Below, in pieces: positions 16,511 through 25,588 of a stretch of DNA of 55,724 nucleotides. Both the position numbers and the translations under genes were made by a program. A model generated the notes under the pieces. The model saw only the letters and a list, made by a program, of their open reading frames with translations, had not been told where the DNA came from and did no database searches. Numbering within the stretch: position 1 is the stretch's first letter; each line of letters begins with the position of its first letter. The DNA comes from Nitrososphaerota archaeon (lineage in GTDB: Archaea; Thermoproteota; Nitrososphaeria; Nitrososphaerales; Gagatemarchaeaceae), in assembly GCA_027339745.1 (NCBI GenBank), contig DAHWNW010000002.1, forward strand, positions 1-55,724, in the 5' to 3' direction.

Positions 16511-17197
16511 TTGAGCACGCGGACTACCCTAATAGGTGGGTTCACCGTCGCGGTTCTTGCGGTGGCTCTGATCATATCCGGCTTCGGAGCCGCTCTCGCG
16601 GTAGGGGGGGTGGGGTCGAAGGAAGTATCGACCACCACGGTCACCCCGAACGGCAACTCAACCTCTGCCGCCCCCTACGTCGTGACTCTGGTCTTGACTA
16701 CGAACAACATGTTCAACGCCACGGTCGGGGACCAGCCTGCGTACTACGTGCTGGGGGCGAACGGGCTCCAGTCCGCGGCGAATATCACCCTCCCCGCGAA
16801 TCGCCTGATCAAGCTGGTGATAGTGAGCTACGATGACGGTAACGCGTCCATGGTGATACCCACCAACAACGTCGTGTCGGGGACCACGGGGAACAGCATC
16901 TACGTGGCCTCCAACGACTTCGTCAACTCCAGCGAAGGGTCGGCCGGTATAGTGTTGAACGGCGGAGAGAACGTGACGTCGGTCCCTCTCTCAGATGTCG
17001 CACACACGTTCACAGTCCCCGCGCTCAACCTCAACATACCAGTGCCAATCAGCTCGACTGTGGTCGCCTACTTCAAGGTAGGTGCCGCCGGGACCTACTT
17101 CTGGTTCTGCGAGACCCGTTGCGGCTTCGGCCCTGACGGGACCCTAGGCGCGATGTCGACCCCAGGGTGGATGACCGGTTCGCTGGTGGCGAGCTGA
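16511..17197 (+). CDS. membrane-anchored cupredoxin, CoxII-like
   Basis: 228 residues. An N-terminal membrane helix (about 7-32) precedes a Ser/Thr-rich linker and a cupredoxin domain. AHTFTVP (His165) and FWFCETRCG (Cys200, Cys204) align with the CuA loop of cytochrome oxidase subunit II, but the His expected four residues after the second Cys is absent; Met215 or Met221 could close the site. It probably carries copper outside the membrane and exchanges electrons with the bc-type complex encoded just downstream. Start is TTG, 30 bp after a TATA box. Whether the site is binuclear, mononuclear or copper-free cannot be decided here. Confidence 0.75.
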   Translation: MSTRTTLIGGFTVAVLAVALIISGFGAALAVGGVGSKEVSTTTVTPNGNSTSAAPYVVTLVLTTNNMFNATVGDQPAYYVLGANGLQSAANITLPANRLIKLVIVSYDDGNASMVIPTNNVVSGTTGNSIYVASNDFVNSSEGSAGIVLNGGENVTSVPLSDVAHTFTVPALNLNIPVPISSTVVAYFKVGAAGTYFWFCETRCGFGPDGTLGAMSTPGWMTGSLVAS

Positions 17198-17239
17198 AAT
17201 ATTGACGGTGCACTCCCTGGGAGCGGTGGTCTAGACCCA

Positions 17240-17887
17240 GTGAGCGCTGATCAATCCGGACGCCTCCGCGGCGAGGAGGAAGGGGATAAGTCGAAGCGGG
17301 AGTTCCTTAAGATAGCGGCCGCAATCTCCGGCGCCCTTGCACTGGCAGGGATCGCGTCCGTGATGAAGTCGGTCGTGGTCCCCGCTGTCCCGACGAGTTC
17401 GGGGACGCCGACAGAGTTTCCGCGCGTCAAGGTTTCAAGCGTGTCGGAGCTTTCCACCGGGGTCGCTGTAATCTTCGACTACCCGCTCACCAACGAGCCA
17501 AACCTGCTCGTGAAGCTGGGCCAGAAGGCCGAAGGCGGGGTCGGTCCTGACGGGGACATAGTCGCGTTCAGCCAGATCTGCCAGCACCTTGGGTGCATAT
17601 GGGGTTTCGTCGCCCAAGGCAAGTCCCCCACCGTAAACCCTTCATTCGTCGCGCCGAGCCCGGTAGGATACTGCCCATGCCACGGGAGCGTCTACGACCT
17701 GCTCGAGGCGGGAAAGGTGATCGGTGGGCCCGCGCCGAGGCCGGCCCCCCAGGTACAGCTCGAGACCGACTCGTCGGGAGACATCTACGCCGTCGGCATG
17801 GGCCCCCCCACGATATTCGGCCACGACACCGGGTCCACCGACGTGAGCGACGACCTCCAGGGCGGGACCCTGGTCACTTCTACCTAG
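17240..17887 (+). CDS. Rieske iron-sulfur protein of bc-type complex
   Basis: 215 residues. An N-terminal twin-basic-like KSKREFLK stretch precedes a membrane helix at about 24-50. The Rieske fold has box 1 CQHLGC (Cys114, His116, Cys119) and box 2 CPCHGS (Cys145, Cys147, His148): two Cys and two His ligate the 2Fe-2S cluster and Cys119/Cys147 can form the stabilising disulfide. It takes electrons from quinol at the cytochrome b Qo site. Start is GTG at 17240. Its stop is 13 bp before the cytochrome b ATG. Confidence 0.92.
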   Translation: MSADQSGRLRGEEEGDKSKREFLKIAAAISGALALAGIASVMKSVVVPAVPTSSGTPTEFPRVKVSSVSELSTGVAVIFDYPLTNEPNLLVKLGQKAEGGVGPDGDIVAFSQICQHLGCIWGFVAQGKSPTVNPSFVAPSPVGYCPCHGSVYDLLEAGKVIGGPAPRPAPQVQLETDSSGDIYAVGMGPPTIFGHDTGSTDVSDDLQGGTLVTST

Positions 17888-17900
17888 CAGGGTGCGTGGC

Positions 17901-19376
17901 ATGACAGAGAAGACTGGTCCACTGCAGCGGCTGGCGGGATGGTTCGACTCCAGGTTCGGCCTGAGCTACCCCCTGCTCCGCCCGGTGCCGGGCTACGCCT
18001 TGAACCCGTTCTATTGGCTGGGCGCCCTGGCGGTGGTAGCCTTCGTCATACAAGGGGTGACAGGGGCGATCATGATGCTATACTACGTCCCGAGCCCGAC
18101 CGAGGCGTACTCGACCACCCAGTACATATTCCAGAGCGTGTACAACGGCAGGTTCCTGGAGACCATCCACCTCTACACGGCCTACGCGATGATCATGCTC
18201 GCGTTCATGCACATGATGAGAGGTTACTTCGTGTCTGTCCATAAGAAGCCTAGGGAAGCCATGTGGATCATAGGGATGCTGATGGGATTCGTCACCCTTG
18301 CGTTCGGGTTCACGGGATACCTCCTGCCGTGGACGGTCGTCTCGAAGTCCGCTACCGACGTCGGGATAGGGATGGTCACAGCGCTCCCGCAGCCTATCTC
18401 GTCCCTCCTCACTTTCCTGATAGTAGGCAACGGGGGAGACTCGGCAGAGCTCCTCAGGTTCTTCGACCTCCACGTCATGCTCCTCCCTGCCGCCCTCCTG
18501 ATACTCCTGGTGGCGAAGATGTACATGCTCGAAGCTCATGGGGTCGCCGACCCCACGAGCGGACCCCCCGCGGAACGCAAACCGAAGCTCTCCCCCATCT
18601 TCCCCGACGTCACGATGTACCTCTTCGAGCTGTCCCTTCTCTTCGGCGCCGGGATGTTGCTCATATCCGCCCTGTTCCCGCTCAACCTCCCGCCTCAATA
18701 CACGCCCGCCGCGGCATCGCAGTTCATCCCCCAGCCCGACTGGTACTTCCTCTGGGTCTATCAGGTGCTGAAGTTCAGCATATTCGAGGGCTCCACGGGG
18801 CTCGCGATGGCCCTCACCGTGGTGTCCGCCATCTTCGTCCTCCTGGTCATCCTCCCGTTCATCGACCGGGGCGAGAACAGAGAGATCTCCAAGAGGCCGA
18901 TCTACACCACCCTGGGAGCCATCTTCGTGACCGAGGTCGTGGTACTCTCATATTGGGGGCTGGTGACGCCGGGGAAAATCATCCCCGTCGAGCAGGCGGC
19001 GCTCGTGGTCGGGGGGACGGCGCTACTCGTGGCTGTCGGCTCGGTCCTAATCTACAGGCTGATGTACTCCAAGGCCAAGGGGAAGCTCGCGGTGGTTCCC
19101 GCGAAGAGCATACCATCGTCTGAGCTGAGAAGCGGGCTCGCGTTCACCGGGCTGGTCGCGCTGGGGGCCTTCTCCGTCGGGACGCTCGTGAACAGCCTCG
19201 CCGGGCTCCTCGTGGGCGGGGCTTCTCTCGCCGGCCTGGAAGGGGCAGGCGCCTCCGCCGTGCTGCTGGCACTCGACCTGGTCGGGAGCGCCTTCCTCAT
19301 CTACAGGCTCGACCTAAGGACAGGGAACATCAAGCGGAGGGTGAAGGTCCTCGAAGTGGGATGGAGAGACAATTGA
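17901..19376 (+). CDS. cytochrome b/b6 of bc-type complex
   Basis: 491 residues. The N-terminal b6-like part has His90 and His104 spaced as heme ligands. In the fourth-helix segment LHVMLLP, His191 is present, but the partner position 15 residues on is Lys206 (VAKMYM); a further His213 lies in EAHG. The C-terminal half holds the Qo-site motif PDWY, followed by extra membrane helices. With the Rieske protein it would oxidise quinol; PDWY instead of PEWY is reported mainly with low-potential quinones. ATG 17901 is preferred over GTG 17892 for its spacing. The stop overlaps the next gene. Confidence 0.92.
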   Translation: MTEKTGPLQRLAGWFDSRFGLSYPLLRPVPGYALNPFYWLGALAVVAFVIQGVTGAIMMLYYVPSPTEAYSTTQYIFQSVYNGRFLETIHLYTAYAMIMLAFMHMMRGYFVSVHKKPREAMWIIGMLMGFVTLAFGFTGYLLPWTVVSKSATDVGIGMVTALPQPISSLLTFLIVGNGGDSAELLRFFDLHVMLLPAALLILLVAKMYMLEAHGVADPTSGPPAERKPKLSPIFPDVTMYLFELSLLFGAGMLLISALFPLNLPPQYTPAAASQFIPQPDWYFLWVYQVLKFSIFEGSTGLAMALTVVSAIFVLLVILPFIDRGENREISKRPIYTTLGAIFVTEVVVLSYWGLVTPGKIIPVEQAALVVGGTALLVAVGSVLIYRLMYSKAKGKLAVVPAKSIPSSELRSGLAFTGLVALGAFSVGTLVNSLAGLLVGGASLAGLEGAGASAVLLALDLVGSAFLIYRLDLRTGNIKRRVKVLEVGWRDN

Positions 19377-19645
19377 GGATCGCGGCGACCTTGTTGACCC
19401 TCCAGGTGGTCTTCCTCATTGCACTGCAGGGGACCTCCATCGGCGTGATCTGGTTGCTCAACCCTCTGACGCAGTCCTCTACCGACACCTTCGCCCTCTA
19501 CCTCAGCGTCGACCTGCTCGCCTTCGCCATGATGTCTTACCTGTACAGGTCGAAGCGCTCCGGCGGGGAGCCCAGTTCTGCATGGCTCGCCGTCGGCTAC
19601 CTCGCCCTGATTGTCCTCCTGGTCTCAGACCTGCTGATGGCCTAG
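19361..19645 (+). CDS. small membrane protein of bc cluster
   Basis: 94 residues with three predicted membrane helices (about 7-33, 42-62, 73-93) separated by a short basic loop, YRSKRSGGE. The ATG lies inside the last codons of cytochrome b (16-bp overlap), so translation is coupled and the protein is probably an accessory subunit or assembly factor of that complex. No family recognised. Confidence 0.7.
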   Translation: MERQLRIAATLLTLQVVFLIALQGTSIGVIWLLNPLTQSSTDTFALYLSVDLLAFAMMSYLYRSKRSGGEPSSAWLAVGYLALIVLLVSDLLMA

Positions 19646-20655
19646 CGTTCGGGGGGCGCGACCGCCCTCTCCTCCTTGTGGTAGAGGAAACAGGCGACCT
19701 CCCTCCCCCCTGCTGCCGCCAGCGCAGGCTCCTTCTCCTTGCAGAGGTCGAAGGCGCGCTTGCACCTGTTGCTGTATCTGCACCCCCGGGGGAGGTCGGC
19801 GAAGCTCGGCGGGTCGCCCGTGATCTTCACATCAGTGACCTTCCTAGAGATGTCCATGGTCGGGACGCAGCTGAGCAGGTCCTGGGTGTACGGGTGCATC
19901 GGCTCCCCGATCACCTCCTCTGAGGTCCCGCGCTCCACCACCTCCCCCGCGTACATCACAGCGACTCGGTCGGATACGTACTGAGAGACGGCCATGTTGT
20001 GACTGATGAATAGGTATGAAGCCCCCGACTTCGACTGGAGGTCCATGAGCAGGTTCAGGATCTGGGCTTGAATCGAGACGTCCAGGTTGGAGGTAGGCTC
20101 GTCGAGGACGACGAATTGGGGGTCCCCGACGATCGCCCTGGCTATCCCTATCCGCTGCCTCTGTCCGCCGGAGAACTCATGGACGTACTTGGACTTCGCC
20201 GATGGGTCGAGGCCGACCATGGTCATGGCGCGGCTCGTCCTATCATCTATTTCGCCTGGGTCCTTCATCCCAGACCCTATCAGCGGCTCTGACACGATGT
20301 CCTTCACGTGCAGTCGCGGGTCAAGGCTGGAGTATGGGTCCTGGAAGACTATCTGCATCTGCCTCCGGAGCTCCCGCAGGTCAGAGCCCTTCGCCTTTCC
20401 GATGTCCTGCCCGGAGAAGAGGACGCGCCCGGCGCTCGGCTTGACAAGTCTCAAGAGTGCGAAGCCCAGGGTGGACTTGCCGCTCCCCGACTCCCCTATC
20501 ACTGTCATCACCTCCCCCTTCCTGACCGAGAGGTCGACGCAGTCGACAGGCTTGATCACCCTGTGGGTGCTCCCGAGGAACCCCGTCCTCACCTTGTACG
20601 TGACGCTGAGCGCCTCCGCGCTCACCAGGTCCTCAGTAGAGGTGGCAGGCGACAA
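19642..20655 (-). CDS. dppF: peptide ABC transporter ATPase, DppF/OppF type
   Basis: 337 residues. Walker A GESGSGKST, Q-loop VFQDPYSSLDP, signature FSGGQRQR, Walker B VVLDEPTSNLD, switch SHNMA. The C-terminal oligopeptide-ATPase extension has the GCRYSNRCKRAFDLC cluster. It energises import of peptides or similar solutes together with the DppD-like protein. The TTG at 20655 overlaps dppD by 23 bp; GTG at 20625, just after the dppD stop, is an equally good start. Last gene of the five-gene operon. Confidence 0.9.
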   Translation of the reverse strand: MSPATSTEDLVSAEALSVTYKVRTGFLGSTHRVIKPVDCVDLSVRKGEVMTVIGESGSGKSTLGFALLRLVKPSAGRVLFSGQDIGKAKGSDLRELRRQMQIVFQDPYSSLDPRLHVKDIVSEPLIGSGMKDPGEIDDRTSRAMTMVGLDPSAKSKYVHEFSGGQRQRIGIARAIVGDPQFVVLDEPTSNLDVSIQAQILNLLMDLQSKSGASYLFISHNMAVSQYVSDRVAVMYAGEVVERGTSEEVIGEPMHPYTQDLLSCVPTMDISRKVTDVKITGDPPSFADLPRGCRYSNRCKRAFDLCKEKEPALAAAGGREVACFLYHKEERAVAPPER

Positions 20656-21664
20656 AGTGGTCTTTCTCCATCTCCTTCAGGGAGGTCTCTTCGGACCTGC
20701 ATCTTTCCATCGCGAACTTGCAGCGGGGATTGAACCTGCACCCCGACGGGAGCCTCAAGATGTCAGGGGGGGACCCAGGGATCTGCTCTATGCGCCTTTC
20801 CCCCTTGAAGCCGCTAGGAATCGACCCGATGAGCCCTTTCGTGTATGGGTGGAGCGGGTTCTTGAGCACAGCCTCTGTCGGCCCGAGCTCCACCACCTCC
20901 CCCGCGTACATCACCGCGACCCTCCGCGCAACCTGACCTACGACCAGGATGTCGTGCGAGACGAATAGGATGGAGGTGCCTTCCCTGCTGAGGCCCAGGA
21001 GGAGCGAAAGGACCTGGGCCTGGGTGGTGACGTCGAGGGCGGTTGTGGGCTCGTCGGCGACGAGGACCCTTGGACGGAGTAGGAACGACATGGCGATCAT
21101 TACCCTCTGCCTCTCCCCTCCCGAGAGCTCGTGTGGGTACTTCGACGCCGTCCTCTCAGGGTCGCTTATCCTCACCTGGCGGAGGGCCTCCACAGCCTCC
21201 TTCGAGGGCGGCACCGACCTCTCCGAGCCCATGGCGAACCTCGGGTCGCGGCCGCCCGGGACCGCGATGGAGTCGGCCCGGAAGACCCCCAGCTTGTAGT
21301 GCTCCCCCCTCGACGTCACAGCCTCGGAAAGCTGGTTCGACACGCGCATGACTGGGTTGAGGCTGGTCATGGGTTCCTGGAATATCATCGTCATCCCGGC
21401 CCCCCTGTAACGATGAGCCTCATTGGCTGGGAGCCCCACCACGTCCTTGCCGAGGATCTCGACCCTCCCCCTCGCCCTTGCGTTGGCCGGGAGGAGCTTC
21501 ATGATAGCCAAAGAGAGGCTGCTCTTCCCCGAGCCGCTCTCACCTACCACCCCGATCACCTCGCCCTCCCCCACCGTTAGGTCTACCCCGCGGACGGCGC
21601 TCGCCCACGTCCCCTTCGTCCGATAGTCCACCCAAAGGTCAGATACCCTCAGCGCGTCGGTCAT
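20633..21664 (-). CDS. dppD: peptide ABC transporter ATPase, DppD/OppD type
   Basis: 343 residues from the ATG at 21664, which overlaps the stop of the permease gene. Walker A GESGSGKSS, Q-loop IFQEPMTSLNPV, signature LSGGERQR, Walker B VLVADEPTTALD, switch SHDILV. The C-terminus carries the oligopeptide extension, GCRFNPRCKFAMERC. Open frame upstream of 21664 lies over the permease gene in another frame and is discarded. Pairs with the DppF-like ATPase. Confidence 0.9.
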   Translation of the reverse strand: MTDALRVSDLWVDYRTKGTWASAVRGVDLTVGEGEVIGVVGESGSGKSSLSLAIMKLLPANARARGRVEILGKDVVGLPANEAHRYRGAGMTMIFQEPMTSLNPVMRVSNQLSEAVTSRGEHYKLGVFRADSIAVPGGRDPRFAMGSERSVPPSKEAVEALRQVRISDPERTASKYPHELSGGERQRVMIAMSFLLRPRVLVADEPTTALDVTTQAQVLSLLLGLSREGTSILFVSHDILVVGQVARRVAVMYAGEVVELGPTEAVLKNPLHPYTKGLIGSIPSGFKGERRIEQIPGSPPDILRLPSGCRFNPRCKFAMERCRSEETSLKEMEKDHFVACHLY

Positions 21665-22545
21665 CTCTGCCCCCTCAGCCTCGGGTCGAACACGTCCCTC
21701 AGCCCCTCGCCCGCCAGCGAAAAGCCCAGCGCGAGTATCATGAGGATGAGCCCGGGGAAGAAAGACCACCACCAGTTCCCTGGGAGCGCGGTCAGCCCGT
21801 CATAGACCATCCTCCCCAGCTCCGGGGTCGGGGGAGCCACCCCCAGCCCGAAGAAGGCGAAAACCGAGTACAGAAGGAGCGTGGTCCCCATGTCGAGGGT
21901 CGCGTAGACCGCCACGACGGAGGCGAGATGAGGGATCACGTGCATCCTTATGATCCTTAACTTCCCGAGGCCAGACGCTTCGGCCGCGCGCACGAATGGC
22001 ATCTGCTTGAGCGATATCACCTGCGCCCGGGCGAGCCTCGTATAGAAGGGCCACCCTACGACTATCAGCGCCAGCTCGGTGAAGACGACGCGCAGGCCTT
22101 CATCAGTCGCGCCGAGGATGGCGGAGATCGTGAGGGCAAGGACCACGCTGGGGAAGGCGAAGAAGAGGTCGGCGACCCTCAGCACAAGCTCCTCGACCCA
22201 ACCCCCGAGGTATCCGGCGAAGGTCCCAAGCAGGAACCCGATGCCGACGCTCGCCCCGACTACTTCGAACGGGATGACGATGTCGATGGGGAGCGCGGCG
22301 ATCACCCTGGCGAAGATGTCCCTCCCTTCCGCGTCGGTCCCGAACAGGTGAGCCAGCGAGGGGGGCGCGTTAGAGCTGCCGAAGTTGAGGGCGTCCGGGG
22401 AATAACGAGCGATGAGATGATAGGTGACGGGCCAGGCGGCCAGGGCCGAGAGCACCAGGAACACTACCAGTATCCCGACGCCGACCAGGGTCGCCCAGTT
22501 CCCAAAGATTATCCCGAGGGTTACGGACGAGCTGCTCTTGCTCAA
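21661..22545 (-). CDS. dppC: peptide ABC transporter permease, DppC/OppC type
   Basis: 294 residues with an N-terminal helix, then the binding-protein-dependent permease domain. The FGTDAEGRDIFARVI segment is the classic DppC N-terminal signature, and EASGLGKLRIIRMHVIP is the EAA loop that docks on the ATPase. Five to six membrane helices. TTG start overlapping the dppB stop. Confidence 0.9.
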   Translation of the reverse strand: MSKSSSSVTLGIIFGNWATLVGVGILVVFLVLSALAAWPVTYHLIARYSPDALNFGSSNAPPSLAHLFGTDAEGRDIFARVIAALPIDIVIPFEVVGASVGIGFLLGTFAGYLGGWVEELVLRVADLFFAFPSVVLALTISAILGATDEGLRVVFTELALIVVGWPFYTRLARAQVISLKQMPFVRAAEASGLGKLRIIRMHVIPHLASVVAVYATLDMGTTLLLYSVFAFFGLGVAPPTPELGRMVYDGLTALPGNWWWSFFPGLILMILALGFSLAGEGLRDVFDPRLRGQR

Positions 22546-23609
22546 TAGCCCACCCTGGTGCGTGGGTCGAGGAAGCCATACCCGATGTCGACCACGAGGT
22601 TGCTGAGTATGATCACCACCGTGATGAGTATGAGCGTCCCTATCAGGGAGGGTGTATCGAAGGTGAGGAGGCTCTCAGCGACATAATATCCCAGCCCATA
22701 GTAGCCGTATATCGTCTCGACGACCAGGCTCCCGGTCACAAGGCCTGCGAAGACCAGCCCAATCAGCGTGAACGCGGGGAGGAGGGAGTTCCTTAAGGCG
22801 TGCCTGAATATCACCACGTTCTCTCTGAGCCCTTTCGCCCTGGCCGTGCGGACGTAGTCCTGGTCGAGGACCTCGAGCATGGACACCTTGACGAGCCTGA
22901 CGATCCCCCCGAACCCGAACAAGATCAACGTCACGACAGGGAGCACCGCGTGGGACACGGCAGACGAAAAGGCAGCCCAGTCCCCGACGAGGAGCGCGTT
23001 CAGTATGGGCATGTTGTCCACCAGCCAGAAGCCGGTCACCTTTCCTGCGATGGGGTTGTAGAACTGGAACTTGGGGACTGTCGCCCCAAGTATCGGGTCG
23101 ATGGGCTGCGAAGACGGGAAGGTGTGCGTCCCGTACGAGAAAAGGAGAAGGAGGCCGAGGGCGACCAAGAACGGGGGCGCGCTACGTACGGTCGTGTAGG
23201 TCACCTTGATCAGGTTGTCCACCGCCCCATTCGGCCGCATGGCGGACACGACCCCCAGGGTCATCTCGAGGCCTATCTTGAAGACGAATGCTATGATGGT
23301 AAGCTCGAGCGTGACAGGGAGGTATTCTTCGATGAGGGAGATCACAGGCTGCTGGTAGAGAGGCGAAATACCCCAGTTACCGCTGAAGACGTTGACCATG
23401 TAGTAATAGAACTGGACGTACCAGGGGCTGTTCAGGTGGTACATCTGGGCTACGAGGGCGACCTGAGCTTTGGTGGATTCAGGGCCCGCCCAGATCACTG
23501 CAGGGTCTGGCGCTGCTATGTTGGTGAGGTAGAATATTATCAGGAGCTCCCCGATTATGACGAAGAAGGAGAAGAGCGCCCTTCGGGCTACGTAGGTAGC
23601 TAGCCCCAA
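22542..23609 (-). CDS. dppB: peptide ABC transporter permease, DppB/OppB type
   Basis: 355 residues. An N-terminal helix, a long extracytoplasmic loop with the DppB-type PWYVQFYYYMVNVFSGNWG segment, then the permease domain with the EAA-like stretch ARAKGLRENVVIFRHALRNS. About six helices. Start TTG at 23609, 9 bp after the solute-binding protein gene. Forms the channel with the DppC-like protein. Confidence 0.9.
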   Translation of the reverse strand: MGLATYVARRALFSFFVIIGELLIIFYLTNIAAPDPAVIWAGPESTKAQVALVAQMYHLNSPWYVQFYYYMVNVFSGNWGISPLYQQPVISLIEEYLPVTLELTIIAFVFKIGLEMTLGVVSAMRPNGAVDNLIKVTYTTVRSAPPFLVALGLLLLFSYGTHTFPSSQPIDPILGATVPKFQFYNPIAGKVTGFWLVDNMPILNALLVGDWAAFSSAVSHAVLPVVTLILFGFGGIVRLVKVSMLEVLDQDYVRTARAKGLRENVVIFRHALRNSLLPAFTLIGLVFAGLVTGSLVVETIYGYYGLGYYVAESLLTFDTPSLIGTLILITVVIILSNLVVDIGYGFLDPRTRVGY

Positions 23610-23618
23610 CGCTTCTTC

Positions 23619-25553
23619 CTAATAGAGGGTGGCGTAGAAGTTCCCTAGCAGGGCCGCGTTCCAAGTGAATCCTTGCAGGCTCGACGAGGCCACGGTGTAG
23701 GCTGTGAAGTCGTCCAGCCAGACGTACTGTGCCTGCTGTTTGTAGATGTTGGTCATGTTGTTGTAGTACTGCTGCAGCAGTGTCGGATTGGACGTGTGAA
23801 TCGCCTCGTTGATTAGCTGCACTACCTGTGTGTTGTTGAAGTAAGCCGGGTCGCCGTGGTGGCACCTCGCAGGGCAGTTGCCGAGGTAGGCTGACGGGTC
23901 CGATGGGCCCACGAAGACCACTGAGTTTGCGGCAATCTGGAACGCAGGGTAGTTCGGCGAGTTCGCGGGGTTGAGCTCGTCCTCGACTATGGTTGTGAAA
24001 GCCTCCGGGGCCAGGTTCACGGTCACCCCTATCGCAGCAAGCTGCGACTGGATCACAGTCGCCTCCTCTTGATCGGCCGCGCTCCCCGCGGTGAAGATCA
24101 GGTTGAGGGCTGGGAGCGCCTTGCCTCCGCTGTTTATCACCGTTCCGTTGGGGAGAGCCACCCTGAAGCCAGCCTGAGACAGCTGCTGAATGGCCGTGTT
24201 GGGGCTGTACGGGTACCCCTGGATCGAAGGGTTGTAGTAGGCCATGGCCGGGTCGAGGGGTCCGACGTACGGCTGGCTATATCCTGCATATACTTCGTGC
24301 TGGATCTGAGAGGCGTTGACCCCGTACTCCAGCGCCAACCTCACCCCTGTGATGTTGTACGGGTACTGGTAAGCATCGATCGCCAGGAAGTCGATGGTCG
24401 GGGTCGGCCCCCAGTTGTGTATGATAACCCCTGAGTAGTTGGCCACCTCGTGCAGGTCAGGTATCTCGACTTGGGATATCTGCGCGTGCCCCGATTGGAT
24501 GTCAGCCACCCTGGTCGCTTCGCTCGATTGGTAGTCTATCACTACTGTTTTGATAGACGGCGGGGTGAGCCATACGCTGCGCTGGGATGCCGGAATCTTG
24601 GACGCCCAATAGTTGGCGTTGGCCACTAACACGACGTTAGACCCACCCAGAGGCGTGGTGAGGGTGTACGGGCCCGACCCTAGTGCGTTGTCGGTGACGT
24701 AGGAGTTCGCAGTGTCGATCTGGACTCCTCCGTGCGAGTCGACGAAAGTCGGGCTTACTGCGTCCCCGAGCCCGCCGGAAATGACCTGGAGGAAGTCAGC
24801 ATAGGAGAAGTCGAGGTTGATGTTCACCTGGTCGGTCCCCGAGACAGACACAGCCTGATGGGGATACGACATGATGGTCTCGATGGTGGAGTTCGCAGCG
24901 TTGAAGTTCGAGAGTATCGAGGCGAGGTCTTGGGCAGCCTGCTGGTCCGCCTGGAGTTGGTTCGATGAGAAGGTGTATCCTCCCGCTGCCAAGGCCTGCT
25001 GGGCTCCGAATGGGAGCCTGATGTTCCCCTTCGCCGTGCTGCTCACGTTCCCAGTGAAACCCGCCCCCCCGTTAATCGCAAGGACTTGGCTGATGTACGA
25101 AGATATCCCGAGGTTCATGATCATTGTCCTGTAGAACGAGTACCAGATAGTGCTAGCGTTGAGAGCGGCCCCGTTGCTGAACGTCTCGGACGGCCAGAGG
25201 TTGAAGGTGTAGTTCAAGCCGTTCGAAGCCGCGGTCCAGTTCTCCGCGAGCACCCCCACGAAGCTCGAGCCGCTCCTGCCGTTGTAGAACACCAGGCCTT
25301 GGTACACGTTCTGCATTATCTCCCCCCCAGGGACGTCGTAGCTGGATGCGGGGTCCACGCTCACCGGCGCGGGAATTTCATCGACGGTGATGGACGCAGG
25401 AGCCTGCACCGAAGTCGTGCTCGCTGTTGTCGTGTGGCTCGAGGGCAAGACGACGAAGAAATACGCCGCCCCGGCTACCACAAGTATGACGACGACGATA
25501 ACCGCAGCGGCTACTCTCGCGATGCCTGAGCGATCGTTACGCAACCAGTCCAT
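23619..25553 (-). CDS. dppA: family 5 extracellular solute-binding protein
   Basis: 644 residues. A single N-terminal hydrophobic helix (about 10-34) anchors or exports it, followed by a Ser/Thr linker and the long SBP_bac_5 fold, with the segment DPASSYDVPGGEIMQNVYQG near the start and an aromatic-rich ligand pocket. It delivers peptides, or other solutes of this family such as sugars or nickel chelates, to the downstream permease. First gene of the operon. The ATG at 25553 is only 22 bp from the TATA centre; TTG at 25544 is a possible leaderless start. A palindromic operator candidate lies just upstream. Confidence 0.9.
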   Translation of the reverse strand: MDWLRNDRSGIARVAAAVIVVVILVVAGAAYFFVVLPSSHTTTASTTSVQAPASITVDEIPAPVSVDPASSYDVPGGEIMQNVYQGLVFYNGRSGSSFVGVLAENWTAASNGLNYTFNLWPSETFSNGAALNASTIWYSFYRTMIMNLGISSYISQVLAINGGAGFTGNVSSTAKGNIRLPFGAQQALAAGGYTFSSNQLQADQQAAQDLASILSNFNAANSTIETIMSYPHQAVSVSGTDQVNINLDFSYADFLQVISGGLGDAVSPTFVDSHGGVQIDTANSYVTDNALGSGPYTLTTPLGGSNVVLVANANYWASKIPASQRSVWLTPPSIKTVVIDYQSSEATRVADIQSGHAQISQVEIPDLHEVANYSGVIIHNWGPTPTIDFLAIDAYQYPYNITGVRLALEYGVNASQIQHEVYAGYSQPYVGPLDPAMAYYNPSIQGYPYSPNTAIQQLSQAGFRVALPNGTVINSGGKALPALNLIFTAGSAADQEEATVIQSQLAAIGVTVNLAPEAFTTIVEDELNPANSPNYPAFQIAANSVVFVGPSDPSAYLGNCPARCHHGDPAYFNNTQVVQLINEAIHTSNPTLLQQYYNNMTNIYKQQAQYVWLDDFTAYTVASSSLQGFTWNAALLGNFYATLY

Positions 25554-25571
25554 GCCTACCCCACCCGTAAC

Positions 25572-25578
25572 ATATAAG
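25572..25578 (-). promoter_or_regulatory. TATA box of dpp operon
   Basis: Minus strand TTATATG, 22-31 bp before the two candidate starts of the solute-binding protein gene. Confidence 0.5.
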
Positions 25579-25588
25579 CGGAATCAAC

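Noticed and set aside
18263-19123. 286-residue open frame on the plus strand
   Set aside because: Alternate frame of cytochrome b; composition is Arg/Pro/His-rich and contains no recognisable domain.
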